The notes below the pieces were generated by a model, which saw only the letters and a program-made list of their open reading frames with translations, was not told where the DNA came from and ran no database searches. A stretch of 64,000 nt of DNA from Pardosa pseudoannulata (lineage: Eukaryota; Arthropoda; Arachnida; Araneae; Lycosidae): the NCBI GenBank assembly GCA_032207245.1, contig CM063500.1:19755234-19819233 (forward strand), read 5' to 3'. The position numbers and the translations under genes are program-made. Each line of letters begins with the position of its first letter. The stretch's first letter is position 1. Positions 1-30,154 of this stretch are shown here, in pieces.

Positions 1-305
1 TTCACGTAAATTAGTAAGGGTTGAGGTACTGAAAAAGTGTATGGTTGAAATATACTGACGCCTAATGAATCAATATTCAATAGGCTGTTATTTGATAAAT
101 AAAATTGATTCGAAATTGCTATTGAAGTAAACACTATAAATGTTTTAGATGAAAGATTTAACACAAAAATCATTTGTAAAGTAATCCAGCATTTGAAGTA
201 GTTTTATAAACATGAGTTCAATTCTTCACGTAAATTGGTAAGGGTTGAGGTACTGAAAAAGTGTATGGTTGAAATTTACTGCCGCCTAATGAATTAATAT
301 TCAAT
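1..305 (+). repeat. Two direct copies of an ~82-bp repeat (1-82 and 225-305)
   Basis: Both copies start ttcacgtaaattrgtaaggg and end near aatattcaata, with only a few differences, 224 bp apart. They may be the end of a tandem array that begins before the window. This lies in a phospholipase C intron. Confidence 0.75.
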
Positions 306-1500
306 AATTTATCTGTTACAATGTACGTATCATTTAATACGTACTCATAACATTGTGTTCTCTATAGCTCTAACCCAGGTTTTGTGCTTGGAAAATAATG
401 CTTAATACTTAATTCTCCAAACTTAACATTTTATTATTCATAAACATTATTTACAGTTATAACATACAATTAGAACAGTATAATAGCACAAAATTAAACG
501 ATTAATTAATCTAATAATCTCTACTGAATATTCTTTAACCCATTGCACTCCACTGTCGCGGGTACTGCGACATGGTGAGCTCACTCAATAATGATCACTA
601 TACTCCTTTTTAAGCGACTCCATTTTTCTTTTACATCACGGGTATGTACTTGTAACTAATATAGTGCTAGAGTTATTGGTATCCGTTATGAGTTACTAGG
701 ATAGAGTGCAAAGGATTAACTATGAGTTGGTGACTATAGTCTTAAAGGCAGTGACTTACTCGAGACGCAGGAGAATGGGCGAACCTCAAATACCGGCAAC
801 GGATATTTGTACTAGAGCGGCACAGGGCGAGTTCTGGTATCTCTGAATAGGGCAGCTCGGACTTGACGGTGGGGCGTTCTTGACAGGAACGCAGCTAGGT
901 CTTCACTCCCTGGACGCAGGAGTACGAGCACCCAAAATACAGAGACCGACAACAGTCGAAGCACGGCTCAGGGAATCAGCAGATACCTCCCTCTTAGACC
1001 CCCATGTCTTCTCTTTCTCTTTTCTCGGAGAGCCTCTCATTCTCTCCTTTTTCTCACTCCCAGTCGTTCTTACAATTGAATAAGATTTGCCCATAGCAAT
1101 AAATATTGGGTGTAACCATTTTCTATTTGCTATGAGCATTTCGGAACCACCTCCAGATACATCCCAGGGTCCTACATCACTTTCCCATGGGAACCTCTTC
1201 ACATTGCAGGTGGCCTCAGGTCCTGACCCTTTAGCCTTAGGTTACCCCTGTTCATCTTAATGGACCATTAATTTATTAGTTCTCGTCTATTGCCATAAGC
1301 CTCCCGTGGAATCACTGAATCAAGTCATTCCTTCACAAATCACCTTAATAGTCACCACCTGTTATACACAGATCTTTGCCTTTGGCAGGGTTAATCTGCC
1401 AAGATTAACTTACTGCACTGTCATTTGATAAATAAAATTGTTTTATGGTGTATAGAAAAAAAGACTGTTATAATAATGATTTTAAATCTCGAAAGGCACT
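306..1500. other. Intronic sequence with a GC-richer block, unclassified
   Basis: 306-720 is plain AT-rich sequence. From about 740 to 1400 the base composition is clearly richer in G and C than its surroundings, with short open frames on both strands that match nothing I know. It could be an old transposon or LTR remnant. No exon of the phospholipase C could be placed here. Confidence 0.4.
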
Positions 1501-1507
1501 ATTGAAA

Positions 1508-2054
1508 CACATTGTATGCAGGGCACGTACTAGTACTAACGATTGATACTTGAGCGCAGGACACGTACTAGTACGTTTTCTAACGATTGATACTTCAGCG
1601 CGAGTCAAGTACTAGTACGGGTTAGTGTCACAACATGGTTTGTTTGTGGGTACAAAAATAACGGTATATACAGGAAAACGAAGCCGAATGTTCTTGTCTA
1701 CTACATAGATTCTAGAAAAATTTAGACAAATAAAAACTAGTTTTTACATCAGTCGATACTGAACCACAGAATGGGAAAAAATTAAAACTATATACTACTA
1801 TTTCTATTTGATTTTTCATATTTACGATACTATTATGAATTTATCCACTAAAAAATATATTTTTTGTTTACAAAAATCTTATGGTTGTTATTTATATATT
1901 TCTATTTAGATATTTGTTTATATATTTCCATATAAAATACGAAAAGTTGGTTAAAAAAATTAAATAATTTTCGATCTATTTAGATTTAACTGAATAACTA
2001 TTTTTACGTTCACAGTACAATTCCGCTGCGAAATGTACCCGCACACAATGAGTT
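1508..2054 (-). mobile_element. piggyBac-like non-autonomous element, copy A
   Basis: One end reads cacattgtatgcagggcacg. The other is followed by ttaa and, on the - strand, begins ctcattgtgtgcgggtac. The interior shares long stretches with the opposite-oriented copy at 16890-17750, including repeated actagtacg boxes and the aatgttcttgtctacta segment. TTAA next to a CACATNNTGYGCGGG-type end suggests the piggyBac superfamily. No transposase was seen. Confidence 0.55.
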
Positions 2055-2133
2055 AATCGGGAAAAACAGGATCTCGTCCTTTACTATATTGCACTCTGAT
2101 ATGTTATCCAATTTCGTTCTCATCTATTAACAG

Positions 2134-20583
<18,450 letters not shown>

Positions 20584-21335
20584 ACTCTGCATGTCCATCA
20601 AATTATTACTCACTCATACCTATATTGGGAAGATTCATCAGATTCATCAAATATTCGATGTCTACCTTCGTCAAAGAGCTTGGAATCAAATAGATGTTAC
20701 GTATGATCAAAAAGAAATCTGCAGCTGAATCCCAGTTTAGTGGATGCGACAAATTCTTGGCTATCACAGCGAAATTCTAATGACTTTTACTAAAAACTGT
20801 TGCATGTGTTTTCAGTAGGCCTTAGTCATTAAAAAATGAACAGCTAGAGATTTAGAATAGCTCCTCATTGCCGTGTTTTGAAAGTCTGGCGCCTTTTCGA
20901 TATTTTGCTGAGATTATTTACACAGATAACACTCGTTATAAATTTATTTTTCAACTTTTAAACTTTTTCTAGGCTAAAAAATTTTGTAAATTTCCTTTAT
21001 TTTTCACAATTACATATTTCCATTACATACTTTGTTGTAACCCTCTTTTTACCATACCGTGTATTTATGCTGTCCTATTGCCGGATTTTTGGTCGCCAAT
21101 TGGTCGCCAAGAGTAAAACAGTCGCCAATGAGGACTTATACTACCTCTGATAAAATGAACATGCAGCTAGTTATTTTCCAAGATTTCTGTATTGGATTTT
21201 CTAAAGTTCATTTTACTTGATTTTCTCTCATGTTAACCATTCCTACATTTTTCTTGGAAAAATGCGAATAAATGCGATTTTCTTTTTAGCATCTTTTCCA
21301 AATTTTTAATTTAAAATAGAGAATGACTTCGGCCA
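20584..21335. other. 3' flank of the phospholipase C gene
   Basis: The 3' untranslated region should begin here. Apart from the AATAAA overlapping the stop codon, I see no AATAAA in the next few hundred bases. At 21090-21130 the phrase gtcgccaa occurs three times. Confidence 0.45.
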
Positions 21336-21339
21336 TACG

Positions 21340-24020
21340 TTTCAAATCAATATTTTATGAGAAGATATTTACAGCTATTTTTTCGTACTTCTGTTGCTTT
21401 TTAGCAACATTTTGAATTATCAAGATTCTACTTAGCAAGATTATTTTTAAAGTCTCCAAAGTATAAAAACATCTCAGCACATAGAGTCATTATGATGATC
21501 TTTTAAAAATCCCTCCAAAATATCATCATTCGCTCACTTAACTAGGATTTTACTGAAATCTAGGATAAAAGAAAATTTCAACGTCATCAGTTTTTCACAT
21601 ATTAAATATATTAGTTATGATTTTTTTATATACAGATTTGTTAAACAAAAATTATTTGCTTTTAAATTCTTATTGAGTGAAATTTGATTACTTTTTAATT
21701 AAATACGAAAATATGCTAAGCCCTTTGCATATTTCATTCTATTTTTGAGTGGATTCTATGTATATATAATCTTAATAACATTCTTGTTAATGCATCAGAA
21801 TAGACCTTTGATTTTGAATATTTAGTCATATAGTCCAAATACTGTACCAACAAATATTTTATTTGTAAAAAATTTAAAAACTATCTCCCTGATTTAAAAC
21901 AATAACGTTTCAAAACAATATTTTATGAGAGGATATTTACAGCTATATTTTTGTACTTCTGTTGCTTTTAGCAACAATTTTAGTTATCAAGATTCTACTT
22001 ATCAAGATTACTTTTAAGGTGACCAAAGTATAAAAGCATTGCAACACATAGAGTCATTATGATGATCGTTTAAAATTTCCGCCAAAATATCATCATTCAC
22101 TCACTTAACTAGGATTCTACTGAAATCTACGATTATAGAAAATTTCAACATTATCAAATTTTCACGTATTAAATATATTGCTTATGATTTTTTTATATAC
22201 AGATTTGTTAAACAAATATTGTTTGCTTTTAAATTCTTATTGAGTGAAATTTGATTATTTTTTTAAATACGAAAATTTGCTGATCATTTTGTATATTTAA
22301 TTTTTGAATGGATTCTATGTATATATAATCTTAATAACATTATTGTTAATGCATCAGAATAGACTTTTTATTTTGAATATTTAGTCATATAATCCAAATG
22401 CTGTACCAACAAATATTTTATTTGTAAAAACTTTAAAAACTATCTTCCAGATTTAAAACAATAACGTTTCAAAGCAATATTTTATGAGAGGATATTTACA
22501 GCTATTTTTTCGTACTTCTGTTCCTTTTAGCAACAATTTTATCTATCAAGATTCTACTTAGCAAGATTACTTTTAAGGTGTCCAAAGTACAAAAACGTAG
22601 CAACACATAGAATCATTATGATGATCTTTTAAAAATCCCACTAAAATATCGCCATTCGCTCACTTAACTAGGATACTACTGAAATCTAGGGTAAAAGAAA
22701 ATTTCAACGTCATCAATTTTTCACGTATTAAATATATTGCTTATGATTTTTTTATATACAGATTTGTTTAACAAAAATTGTTTGCTTTTAAATTCTTATT
22801 GAATAAAAATTGATTATTTTTTTAATTAAATACGAAAAATATACTGAGCATTTTGTATATTTCACTCTATTTTTGAATGGATTCTACGTATATATAATCT
22901 TGATAACATTCTTGTTGATGCATCATAATAGACTTTTGATTTTAAATATTTAGTCATATAGTCCAAATGCTGTATCAACAAATATTTTATTTGTAAAAAA
23001 TTTAAAAACTATCTTCCCGATTTAAAACAATAACATTTCAAAGCAATATTTTATGAGAGGATATTTACAGCTATTTTTTCGTACTTCTGTTCCTTGTAGC
23101 AACAATTTTAACTATCAAGATTCTACTTAGCAAGATTACTTTTAAGGCTTGCAAAGTGTAAAAACATCGCAACACATAAAGTCATGATGATCTTTTAAGA
23201 ATCCATCCAAAATATCATCATTCTCTCACTTAACTAGGATACTACTGAAATCTAGGGTAAAAGAAAATTTCAAAGTCATCAATTTTTCACATATTATTAA
23301 ATACATTGCGTATGATTTTTTATACATATTTGTTAAACAAAAATTGTTTGCTAAAATTCTTATTGAGTGAAATTTGATTATTTTTAATTAAATACAAAAA
23401 TATACTGAGTATTTTGTATATTTCATTCTGTTTTTGAATGGATGCTATGTATATATAATCTTAATAATATTCTTGTTAATGCATCATAATAGACTTTGAG
23501 TATTTGAGGACTTTGATTTTGGGTACAGATGCATTATAGACGCCGAGCTTTTTTGTCGCCAAATTTGGCAATTTTATAGGGCGATGAGTGGGGTTGGTGT
23601 GTTTGCCCTGACTGGGGTATGGCAGCTCTAATGTGTTCTTGCACCCCATTGGGGATTTCTGACGTCAGTACCCAACACTATTCGAGAAATTTATTTTTTA
23701 AATAACGTAAAAAAATGATAATTATTATGCTAATTTTATTTTAATAATGCATTAAATTGTTAATCTGTTTAATTTTCTTTTAAAGTTTAGTTTTGTTAAT
23801 GATGTGTTTCAACTATGCCAACTGACCGCCGCCATGTTTTTCTACTTGACGATTTTCAAAACACGTGTTTTTCTGTTGGTCGCCAAAAAAACATTGCGGA
23901 CGGGACCGGCGTCTATAATGCATCTGTTCCTGATTTTGAGTATTTAGTCATATAATCCAAATGCAGTACCAAGAAATATTTTATTTGCAAAAAATTTAAA
24001 AACTATATTTCTGATTTACA
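21340..24020 (+). repeat. Tandem array, ~565-bp unit, four copies plus part
   Basis: caatattttatgagaggata starts units near 21340, 21910, 22475 and 23040. Each unit also carries aactaggat.ctactgaaat and ccaaatgctgtaccaacaaa. The last unit is split by the insertion at 23525-23927 and resumes at 23931. Confidence 0.92.
23525..23927. mobile_element. Short inverted-repeat element inserted in the 565-bp array
   Basis: It has perfect 20-bp terminal inverted repeats (ACAGATGCATTATAGACGCC). Flanking tgattttggg on the left and tgattttgag on the right look like a 9-10 bp target duplication, which points to a Mutator-like element. The 403-bp interior contains gtcgccaaat near the left end and ggtcgccaaaa near the right but no transposase. 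Confidence 0.75.
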
Positions 24021-24448
24021 GTAAGTAATTTTGCTGTTTATTCATCCCCTAAAATTGATCTATTCGATCCATGTTCATTTATATTTATAATATATTTCAT
24101 TCTGCTTCACTTCCCACTTATAATGCCAGTAAAAGAAAAAAATAAGACTTTTATTCTAAGCGTCATATAGTAACCTATTTTTATTTCTGTGTAAAAAGTG
24201 ACGAAGAAATGATATAAAGTTGTTTTTACGATCCTTGATATCTTGTTACATCTTGGTAAAATATATATTTTGATGTTATAAAGCTTTAAAAAAAAATCAT
24301 TCATTCCAAGTTACAGAGTTGTATAAATCACAAAATGTTTTGTAATTAATGAGATCATGCATTTCGTAGAAATTAAAGTATTGCTTTCATCACGTATTTT
24401 TTTATCTTCTGCCTTTGCTTTCACATGTATTAACACAGCTGTTACCTT

Positions 24449-24616
24449 TGGTTTGGAGTGCTATGGTCTACTTTTTGCAACACAAGGGATAATGAGCCCG
24501 GAACAACTTAAAGCTTATCCCGAACGGCTACGAACATCCATGCCACTGTGGGATTCAAACCCACGAACTCTGGTACCGAAGGCCAGCACCCTAACCAATC
24601 GGCCATCTTTCTGCAG
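24449..24616 (-). repeat. tRNA-derived SINE with 9-bp target duplication
   Basis: Flanks tgttacctt (24440-24448) and tgttacgtt (24617-24625) differ at one base. On the - strand it has the A-box side ggccgattggttagggtgct and a near-perfect T-arm (gtgggtttgaatcccac). Confidence 0.88.
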
Positions 24617-24716
24617 TGTTACGTTTTGAAAGTGCAACCGAATTCCTGAGACTCATTTTTAATTGTAATTTAAAATATTTTGTCTTCATGTTTTATGTAC
24701 ATACTATCTGCTCATG

Positions 24717-24885
24717 GCCGAATGGTAAAGTGCTGCTCATCGGAACCTGTGTTTGCCGATTCGAAAGCCGCTTCAGGCATGGATATTCGTAGACGTTCGG
24801 AATCGGCTTTAAGCGGTAGGTCCCAGTTTCATTAGCCCTCGTGTGCGAAACAGTAGACTGTATTGGTCCAAACCAAACCAAACCA
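24717..24885 (+). repeat. tRNA-derived SINE with 11-bp target duplication
   Basis: Flanks atctgctcatg (24706-24716) and atctactcatg (24886-24896). It ends with the family tail ccaaaccaaaccaaacca. The B box is degraded (cgattcgaaagccg). Confidence 0.87.
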
Positions 24886-24944
24886 ATCTACTCATGTTTT
24901 CCAATCCATCAGTTGGTAGATGATTTATACCATTGAACAGGCCA

Positions 24945-25075
24945 GCAGGTTTCAAGGGTATTCATTTGATTTCGAACGCTACAGTCTACTGTTGTGCTAC
25001 ACGATTATGCTACGAGATTTATTAAGATCGGGACCTACTGCTTTAAGACGATTTGGAACTTACTGCCTTACTCGC
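24945..25075 (-). repeat. SINE fragment, diverged
   Basis: gctacagtctactgttg and gggacctactgctttaagac keep the family order on the - strand; the tRNA-like end is lost. Confidence 0.5.
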
Positions 25076-25464
25076 GTTCTATATCCAGCCTCTTTAGAAG
25101 GGTTTATGGATGAAAATTCAGAGGTGGGATGGAAAATCACCTTCCACTGTCTAGCTCAGACTAGGGTATGACCCCCGGAAAACAGATGAAACCCCGTGTT
25201 TGTAGAAAACTATTTTTAAAAAATTTACAAACTTCGTTACTGCAGGTAATTTTCTTACGTACATCATCTTTGTATACACATTTTCATACTTTAAGATATA
25301 CAAAAATTCAATATAGCTGTTCAATATTTACCTTTTTTACCCGATTTTAAACAAATACATTTATATCTACAAACATTTTACATTAATTTATTCTTATTTT
25401 ATATTTTACATTTTTTTACGATTTATATTCATACAACTCTAAATATTTAATATTTTACAATATA
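25076..25464. other. Nothing assignable
   Basis: AT-rich spacer before the DNA transposon at 25465. Confidence 0.5.
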
Positions 25465-26088
25465 CTGGGTGTCCCAAAACGACCGCATAAACTGTGCACA
25501 GCTAGATTCCTCATTGGGAGTACATAAAAACTGCCTAAAGAAGTGTTCCTGTACGATCCATAGTTTACGAGAAAAATACGTAAAACAAAGTATGACGTCA
25601 CTGCTGGTGCAAGAAAAAAAACACTTTATTGGGCATATCAAAAGCAGTATATGAACAATTTAAAGCAGATGTTCCCTGACAGTTCGTAAAGCCTTTCTAT
25701 TACATCGGCCGTACATCAGGTACATGTCGCAGTAATCACGACCGGAATACTTGGCCACCATACGAATACTACCGGTAGCTGCAAGATGCAGCCTTTTAAA
25801 TACCAGTTCACGGCGGCTTAACGTCATTTCATGTCTCGCTTGCATGCATGGCGCAATATGCCCGGCGAACGTTTTAAACATTATCGTTTGGAAAGATATG
25901 CAAATACTGTTGTTGATATGTCCAATAAAGTGTTTTTTTCTTGCACCGGCAGTGACGTCATGCTTTGTTTTTCGTATTTTTCTCGTAAAGTATGGATCTT
26001 ACAGGAACGCTTCTTTGGGCAGTTTTTATGTACTCCCAACGAGGAATCTAGCTGTTCAGAGTTTATGCGGTCATTTTGGGACACCCTG
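25465..26088 (-). mobile_element. Non-autonomous DNA transposon with long terminal inverted repeats (DUF4817 type)
   Basis: The ends ctgggtgtcccaaaa and, inverted, cagggtgtcccaaaa continue as inverted repeats of about 180 bp. Flanking TATA (25461-25464, 26089-26092) suggests a TA or TATA duplication. The centre codes on the - strand for YSGRDYCDMYLMYGRCNRKA, which fits the DUF4817 helix-turn-helix that precedes IS630/Tc1-like transposases in arthropods. Confidence 0.75.
25660..25881 (-). pseudogene. DUF4817-like N-terminal fragment of a transposase
   Basis: The frame includes RHEMTLSRRELVFKRLHLAA and YSGRDYCDMYLMYGRCNRKA. The Y..DM.L.YG.C..NA pattern is typical of DUF4817. No DDE domain remains; the inverted repeats close in directly, so this is a deletion derivative. 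Confidence 0.55.
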
Positions 26089-26435
26089 TATATACATCAG
26101 CTTTTATTTATCAATATAACTTACATAACTTTTAACAATATACACAAATATTCACCATATTTTATTATAGTTAACAATTTTACAGTTTCAATCGAAATTA
26201 TAATTGATTTATTTTTTTAGTTATAAAGTACAAACAGTTTGACATAAGAACAGGGTACCACCACCATTTTGGCGATAAAACTCTAATCATGGTAGCCTAA
26301 CATTTTCGTCAGATATCGAAGTGTCCAAACAATCTGTATCTATATTTTGGTTTATATCATAGTACCGGGTGTCCGAGCTCCGCTCGGAGAAAACAGGAAT
26401 CGAAGCTAACTCGAAGATTTAAATTTTATATTGTG

Positions 26436-26722
26436 ATTTATGAACTCCGGTAAACTTGGGGATCTGGGGTTTTTGGCCACGAGGAATCGATTGGCGCCGG
26501 TTTTGAAGCGCTACGGTAGAGCAGTTCGGAGTTACAGATAGGGCCATTTTTGGCTTACGGCCCTTATATACGGCCAAAGGAACATGATGTCAGAATATGC
26601 GAATTTCGTGTGAACATTGGTATCCGGGGGGTTTTCGGCCATGAGGAATCGATTGGCGCTGGTTTTGACGCGCTAAGGTCACGTAGTTCGGCGCTACAGA
26701 TAGGGCCGGGTTCGAACCCCGG
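26436..26722 (+). repeat. Foldback element, left arm
   Basis: This arm is the inverted counterpart of 27336-27620, with very few mismatches. It contains two copies of a module (ggaatcgattggcgc.ggtt) and ends in a T-arm-like ccgggttcgaaccccgg. The spacer of about 610 bp holds a retroposon. Confidence 0.88.
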
Positions 26723-26891
26723 TTCTAATTATTGGGACTGCCCGGAGTCACAGGTTGGCTAAGATGGGCGGAATCGGTCGGTGAAGCTAGATGCCGTGCG
26801 GGGACAGACTGGGGCCTTGTAGGCTGATTCGCCTGATGTGGATGTCAAGCCGAATCCAAGTGAGTACTGTGTAACCATAATTCGTCAGAAC

Positions 26892-27194
26892 GATAAGAAG
26901 GATGTAAAGTTTTCGTAGTTTTCATTTGTGTTTCTGAGAAGAGATCGTAGGTTGGACCCAAGGAAACGTACCGGTGACGGAGTGGAGGGGAGACGCGGTG
27001 ACGTCTTGCTGTTTACCAACTGAGAGACAGCGCGGGACTGACAACTCTGCAAACCATCAACGGAACCTCCAACTACGGTTAGTAAACAAACCCACAGCCA
27101 GGAGAATATTATTACTACTATTAAAATAAAAATGGAGACCGATATCAAGGAATAAAGACAAATCAATAAAGACTTTTATTATTATTATTATTAT
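26892..27194 (+). mobile_element. Retroposon insertion with (TTA)n tail and 14-bp target duplication
   Basis: The sequence is bounded by taattcgtcagaac at 26878-26891 and 27195-27208, an exact 14-bp duplication. It ends caataaagacttttattatt with a TTA-repeat tail, as non-LTR retrotransposons of several clades and the SINEs they mobilise do. The ~300-bp body has no long frame, so it is a 5'-truncated LINE end or a SINE. It is nested inside the foldback spacer. Confidence 0.85.
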
Positions 27195-27335
27195 TAATTC
27201 GTCAGAACTACAGCCAATCGATTCCTCGTGGTCGAAAACCCCCGGGTACCAATTTTGCCAACATATTTTGTCATCCACGTGTAATCCCGGGTACCAATAC
27301 TTGGTTTGGACGCATGAGAAAAAAGTTTGCCCGCA

Positions 27336-27620
27336 CCGGGGTTCGAACCCGGCCCTATCTGTAGCGCCGAACTACGTGATCTTAGCGCGTCAAAACCAGC
27401 ACCAATCGATTCCTCATGGCCGAAAACCCCCGGATACCAATTTTCACACGAAATTCGCATATTCTGACATCATGTTCCTTTGACCGTATATAAGGGCCGT
27501 AAGCCAAAAATGGACCTATCTGTAATTCCAAACTGCTCGACCGTAGAGCTTCAAAACCGGCGCCAATCGATTCCTCGTGTCCAAAAACCTCAGATCCCCA
27601 AGTTTACCGGAGTTTATTAA
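27336..27620 (-). repeat. Foldback element, right arm
   Basis: Inverse complement of the left arm from ccggggttcgaacccgg to the actccgg outer end. A further partial module (ccaatcgattcctcgtgg) sits at 27213-27250 in the same orientation, so the module occurs five times in the structure. Confidence 0.88.
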
Positions 27621-27624
27621 TTCT

Positions 27625-28195
27625 GAGACGATTTTCGACTTGACAACCATTCCTCGTATTATAGTATAAGATTGGTATCCACCTCTCCTTCTGCAACACT
27701 TTTCTTATATATTAAATGCACGCAATGCTTAAAAACAATTCGATATAGTAAACCATTAATGTTCCACTACGGCTAATTTCTAATAATTTACAGTGGCTGG
27801 CTTCATAAAATGTTGAAGAATTAAATTTTTCATAAATATAAATGCCCGGTTTCTAAGTAGTTAGGGTTAGTTAAGTAAGAGTATATAATTATATTACAAT
27901 GGCGCACTCTGCATTAATTAAAGTTGCCAAAAAAGCAAGGAATGCAATGTTCGGATGGAATACATTTGTGTTTTAGTAAACATCGCCAATAATTTCGCCA
28001 AAATTGCCAAAGGGCAACCTATTCTTACATATTACCAGTACAAACATAACATTACAGATGCTTAAATTTTTATTACTATGTACCTTTCAGAGTGACACAA
28101 AAAAAAACGAAATTTATATTTATTTAATAAGTCTAATAATATATATTTGCTTAGTTCTCCGAACATTTGTTTTACTTACATCTGTTATATGGTAG
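27625..28195. other. Spacer with one dispersed repeat
   Basis: 27850-27980 is the inverted match of 3590-3722. The rest is AT-rich and unassigned. Confidence 0.5.
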
Positions 28196-28299
28196 TATTA
28201 CCAAAGTGTTTCCGATCCGATTTCGAATGGCTGCGAACTTCCATGTCAGTAATGGGATTCAAACCAGCGAACTGTGGTATCGAACAGCAGTACGAGAAT
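28196..28299 (-). repeat. SINE fragment cut by Helitron insertion
   Basis: It reads gatttcgaatggctgcgaac then gggattcaaacc and ggtatcgaacagcagtac in - strand SINE order, and stops exactly where the Helitron 5' end begins. Confidence 0.65.
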
Positions 28300-28530
28300 T
28301 CCCTATATAATAATAGCCTAAGTTATCTGTCCGTCTGTCCTCGAATTTATGAAGCGGTTGGACCTGGAATGAATAGAGGCATCCATATTGGATTCTTGAT
28401 GAGTTAGGATTAGCAAAATTCAAAGCAAGTAAAGTTTATCTTCTCCTAAACTATCGATCCGATTCCAAATAAATTGGTATAAATATACATTATATCACAG
28501 CAAGAAATGCTGCCGACTTATATCAAAATT
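28300..28530 (+). mobile_element. Helitron 5' fragment
   Basis: It begins after an A with TCCCTATATAATAATAGCC and carries the family blocks ggttggacctggaatg and attggattcttgatgagtta. It fades out about 230 bp in; no 3' end follows. Confidence 0.75.
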
Positions 28531-28699
28531 ATGTAACTTTAATATATTTCCTTAAAAACCTTATCTCTCCCATTCTAATTCCTTAAAATGTCTTAATCAA
28601 AGGAGCGTCCTCGACTTAAAATTCTTTCGATACATTTCCCAAAGCTTTCTGTCCTATAGATGTAAATTTTCTGTCTATTCAATATGTTTTTCAGCTGTC

Positions 28700-28990
28700 G
28701 CCGGCAAAGTCTCCTCGTTTCTCCTGATCTTAACAGTTTAATTCGCTGAGTAAGTTTCTTGTCCCTTGGGAAAATTCTTTCTGTCTTCGCTCTTGGGTGC
28801 ATCTCTGTTCGAGCAGAGTGATTTTTGAGTCTTTGTTTAGTCTGTCGTTGACTAATAAAGATGTCCGTTTTAACAGCTCTAAAATAAAGTTTTAATTAGA
28901 CTTGTGCCGTTCTCTTCAATGTCAGCCGACTGCATCGTTATTACTGCTAACTGATTAGGCTTCTTCTTGCCCAGTAGCCCGGGCAAGTAA
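28700..28990 (+). repeat. LTR-like repeat, copy 1
   Basis: It shares gctcttgggtgcatctctgt, the aataaagtttgaattagac region and acttgtgccgtt with 34470-34715. A polyadenylation hexamer followed by a short conserved stretch resembles the R/U5 part of an LTR. No internal proteins were found nearby. Confidence 0.5.
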
Positions 28991-29038
28991 AAATAATAGG
29001 GGCTATAATATCCAGAAGATTAATAATTCCTGGATTAC

Positions 29039-29046
<8 letters not shown>

Positions 29047-29078
<32 letters not shown>
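29047..29078. repeat. (TG)n microsatellite
   Basis: Sixteen or so TG dinucleotides. Confidence 0.95.
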
Positions 29079-29082
<4 letters not shown>

Positions 29083-29690
29083 ATATTAAACCTAAACTCA
29101 TCTCAATTAGATTCTTTAATTTCAGTTCCGTTTTGTTATAAAGAAAACAACTTCAATTCAAGAGCGAATTCTCTTAAGTTGAATGAAATTCGCTATTATA
29201 TCTTTCTAAATAAAACTCTTTCAAATAATTTGAATATCTAATTATTTCAAAATGCTTCGCAAAATTATTTTTGCCTCTAATAAGAGGTACTTAGTTTATT
29301 TGTTTTACAATTGCACTTGAATCTTAATTAGCGTGACTAATAATTGCTTAACTTATGATTACAATTTTAAAAAATCTTTTATTTCAAAAATAAATGCTTT
29401 TATATATAAAAGAATGTGGCTAAGAATTAAATACCTAGTAACCCTGTAAACAATAACTAGCGGTTAAAAATATTCTTCTTCTGTTTTTATGACTTAAATT
29501 ACCTGTTTTTTTTTTCTTATTTGAAATACTTTTCGTATTTAATCTTTTATCCTATATTATTTATTTTTTAAATATTTAGAGCCATAGTTAATCTTTTCAG
29601 AAACTATTTAAAATTAATATTCTATGAATAAAAGAAACCTGTAAATATGTATTGTGACCTGTAAAATAAGTAAACACTCTTATTTATCGA
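29079..29690. other. Nothing assignable
   Basis: AT-rich sequence with no recognisable feature. Confidence 0.5.
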
Positions 29691-29691
29691 T

Positions 29692-29698
29692 CTCTCTC

Positions 29699-29797
<99 letters not shown>

Positions 29798-29807
29798 GTA
29801 TATATAT

Positions 29808-29840
<33 letters not shown>

Positions 29841-30099
29841 AAATAGATATGTATATATACATATATATGTATGTGTCTGTGTATACATGTATACTTATAT
29901 GTATATATATACTTATATATGTATATATGTGTATACATGTATACATATATGTATATATATATACTTATATTATACTTATGTATATTAATATTATGTATAT
30001 TATGTATATTATTATATTATATTAATGTATATTATACCTATATGTATGTATATGTGTTTACATGTATGCATATATGTATATAGATACATATAATGTATG

Positions 30100-30153
<54 letters not shown>
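29692..30153. repeat. Compound TCTA/TA/TATG microsatellite
   Basis: Long low-complexity run ending in about 50 bp of TA. A Tc1 element begins directly at its right edge. Confidence 0.97.

Positions 30154-30154
<1 letters not shown>

Noticed and set aside
28593..28802. A 69-residue basic - strand protein
   Set aside because: It matches no family I know, starts inside the LTR-like repeat and has no supporting context.
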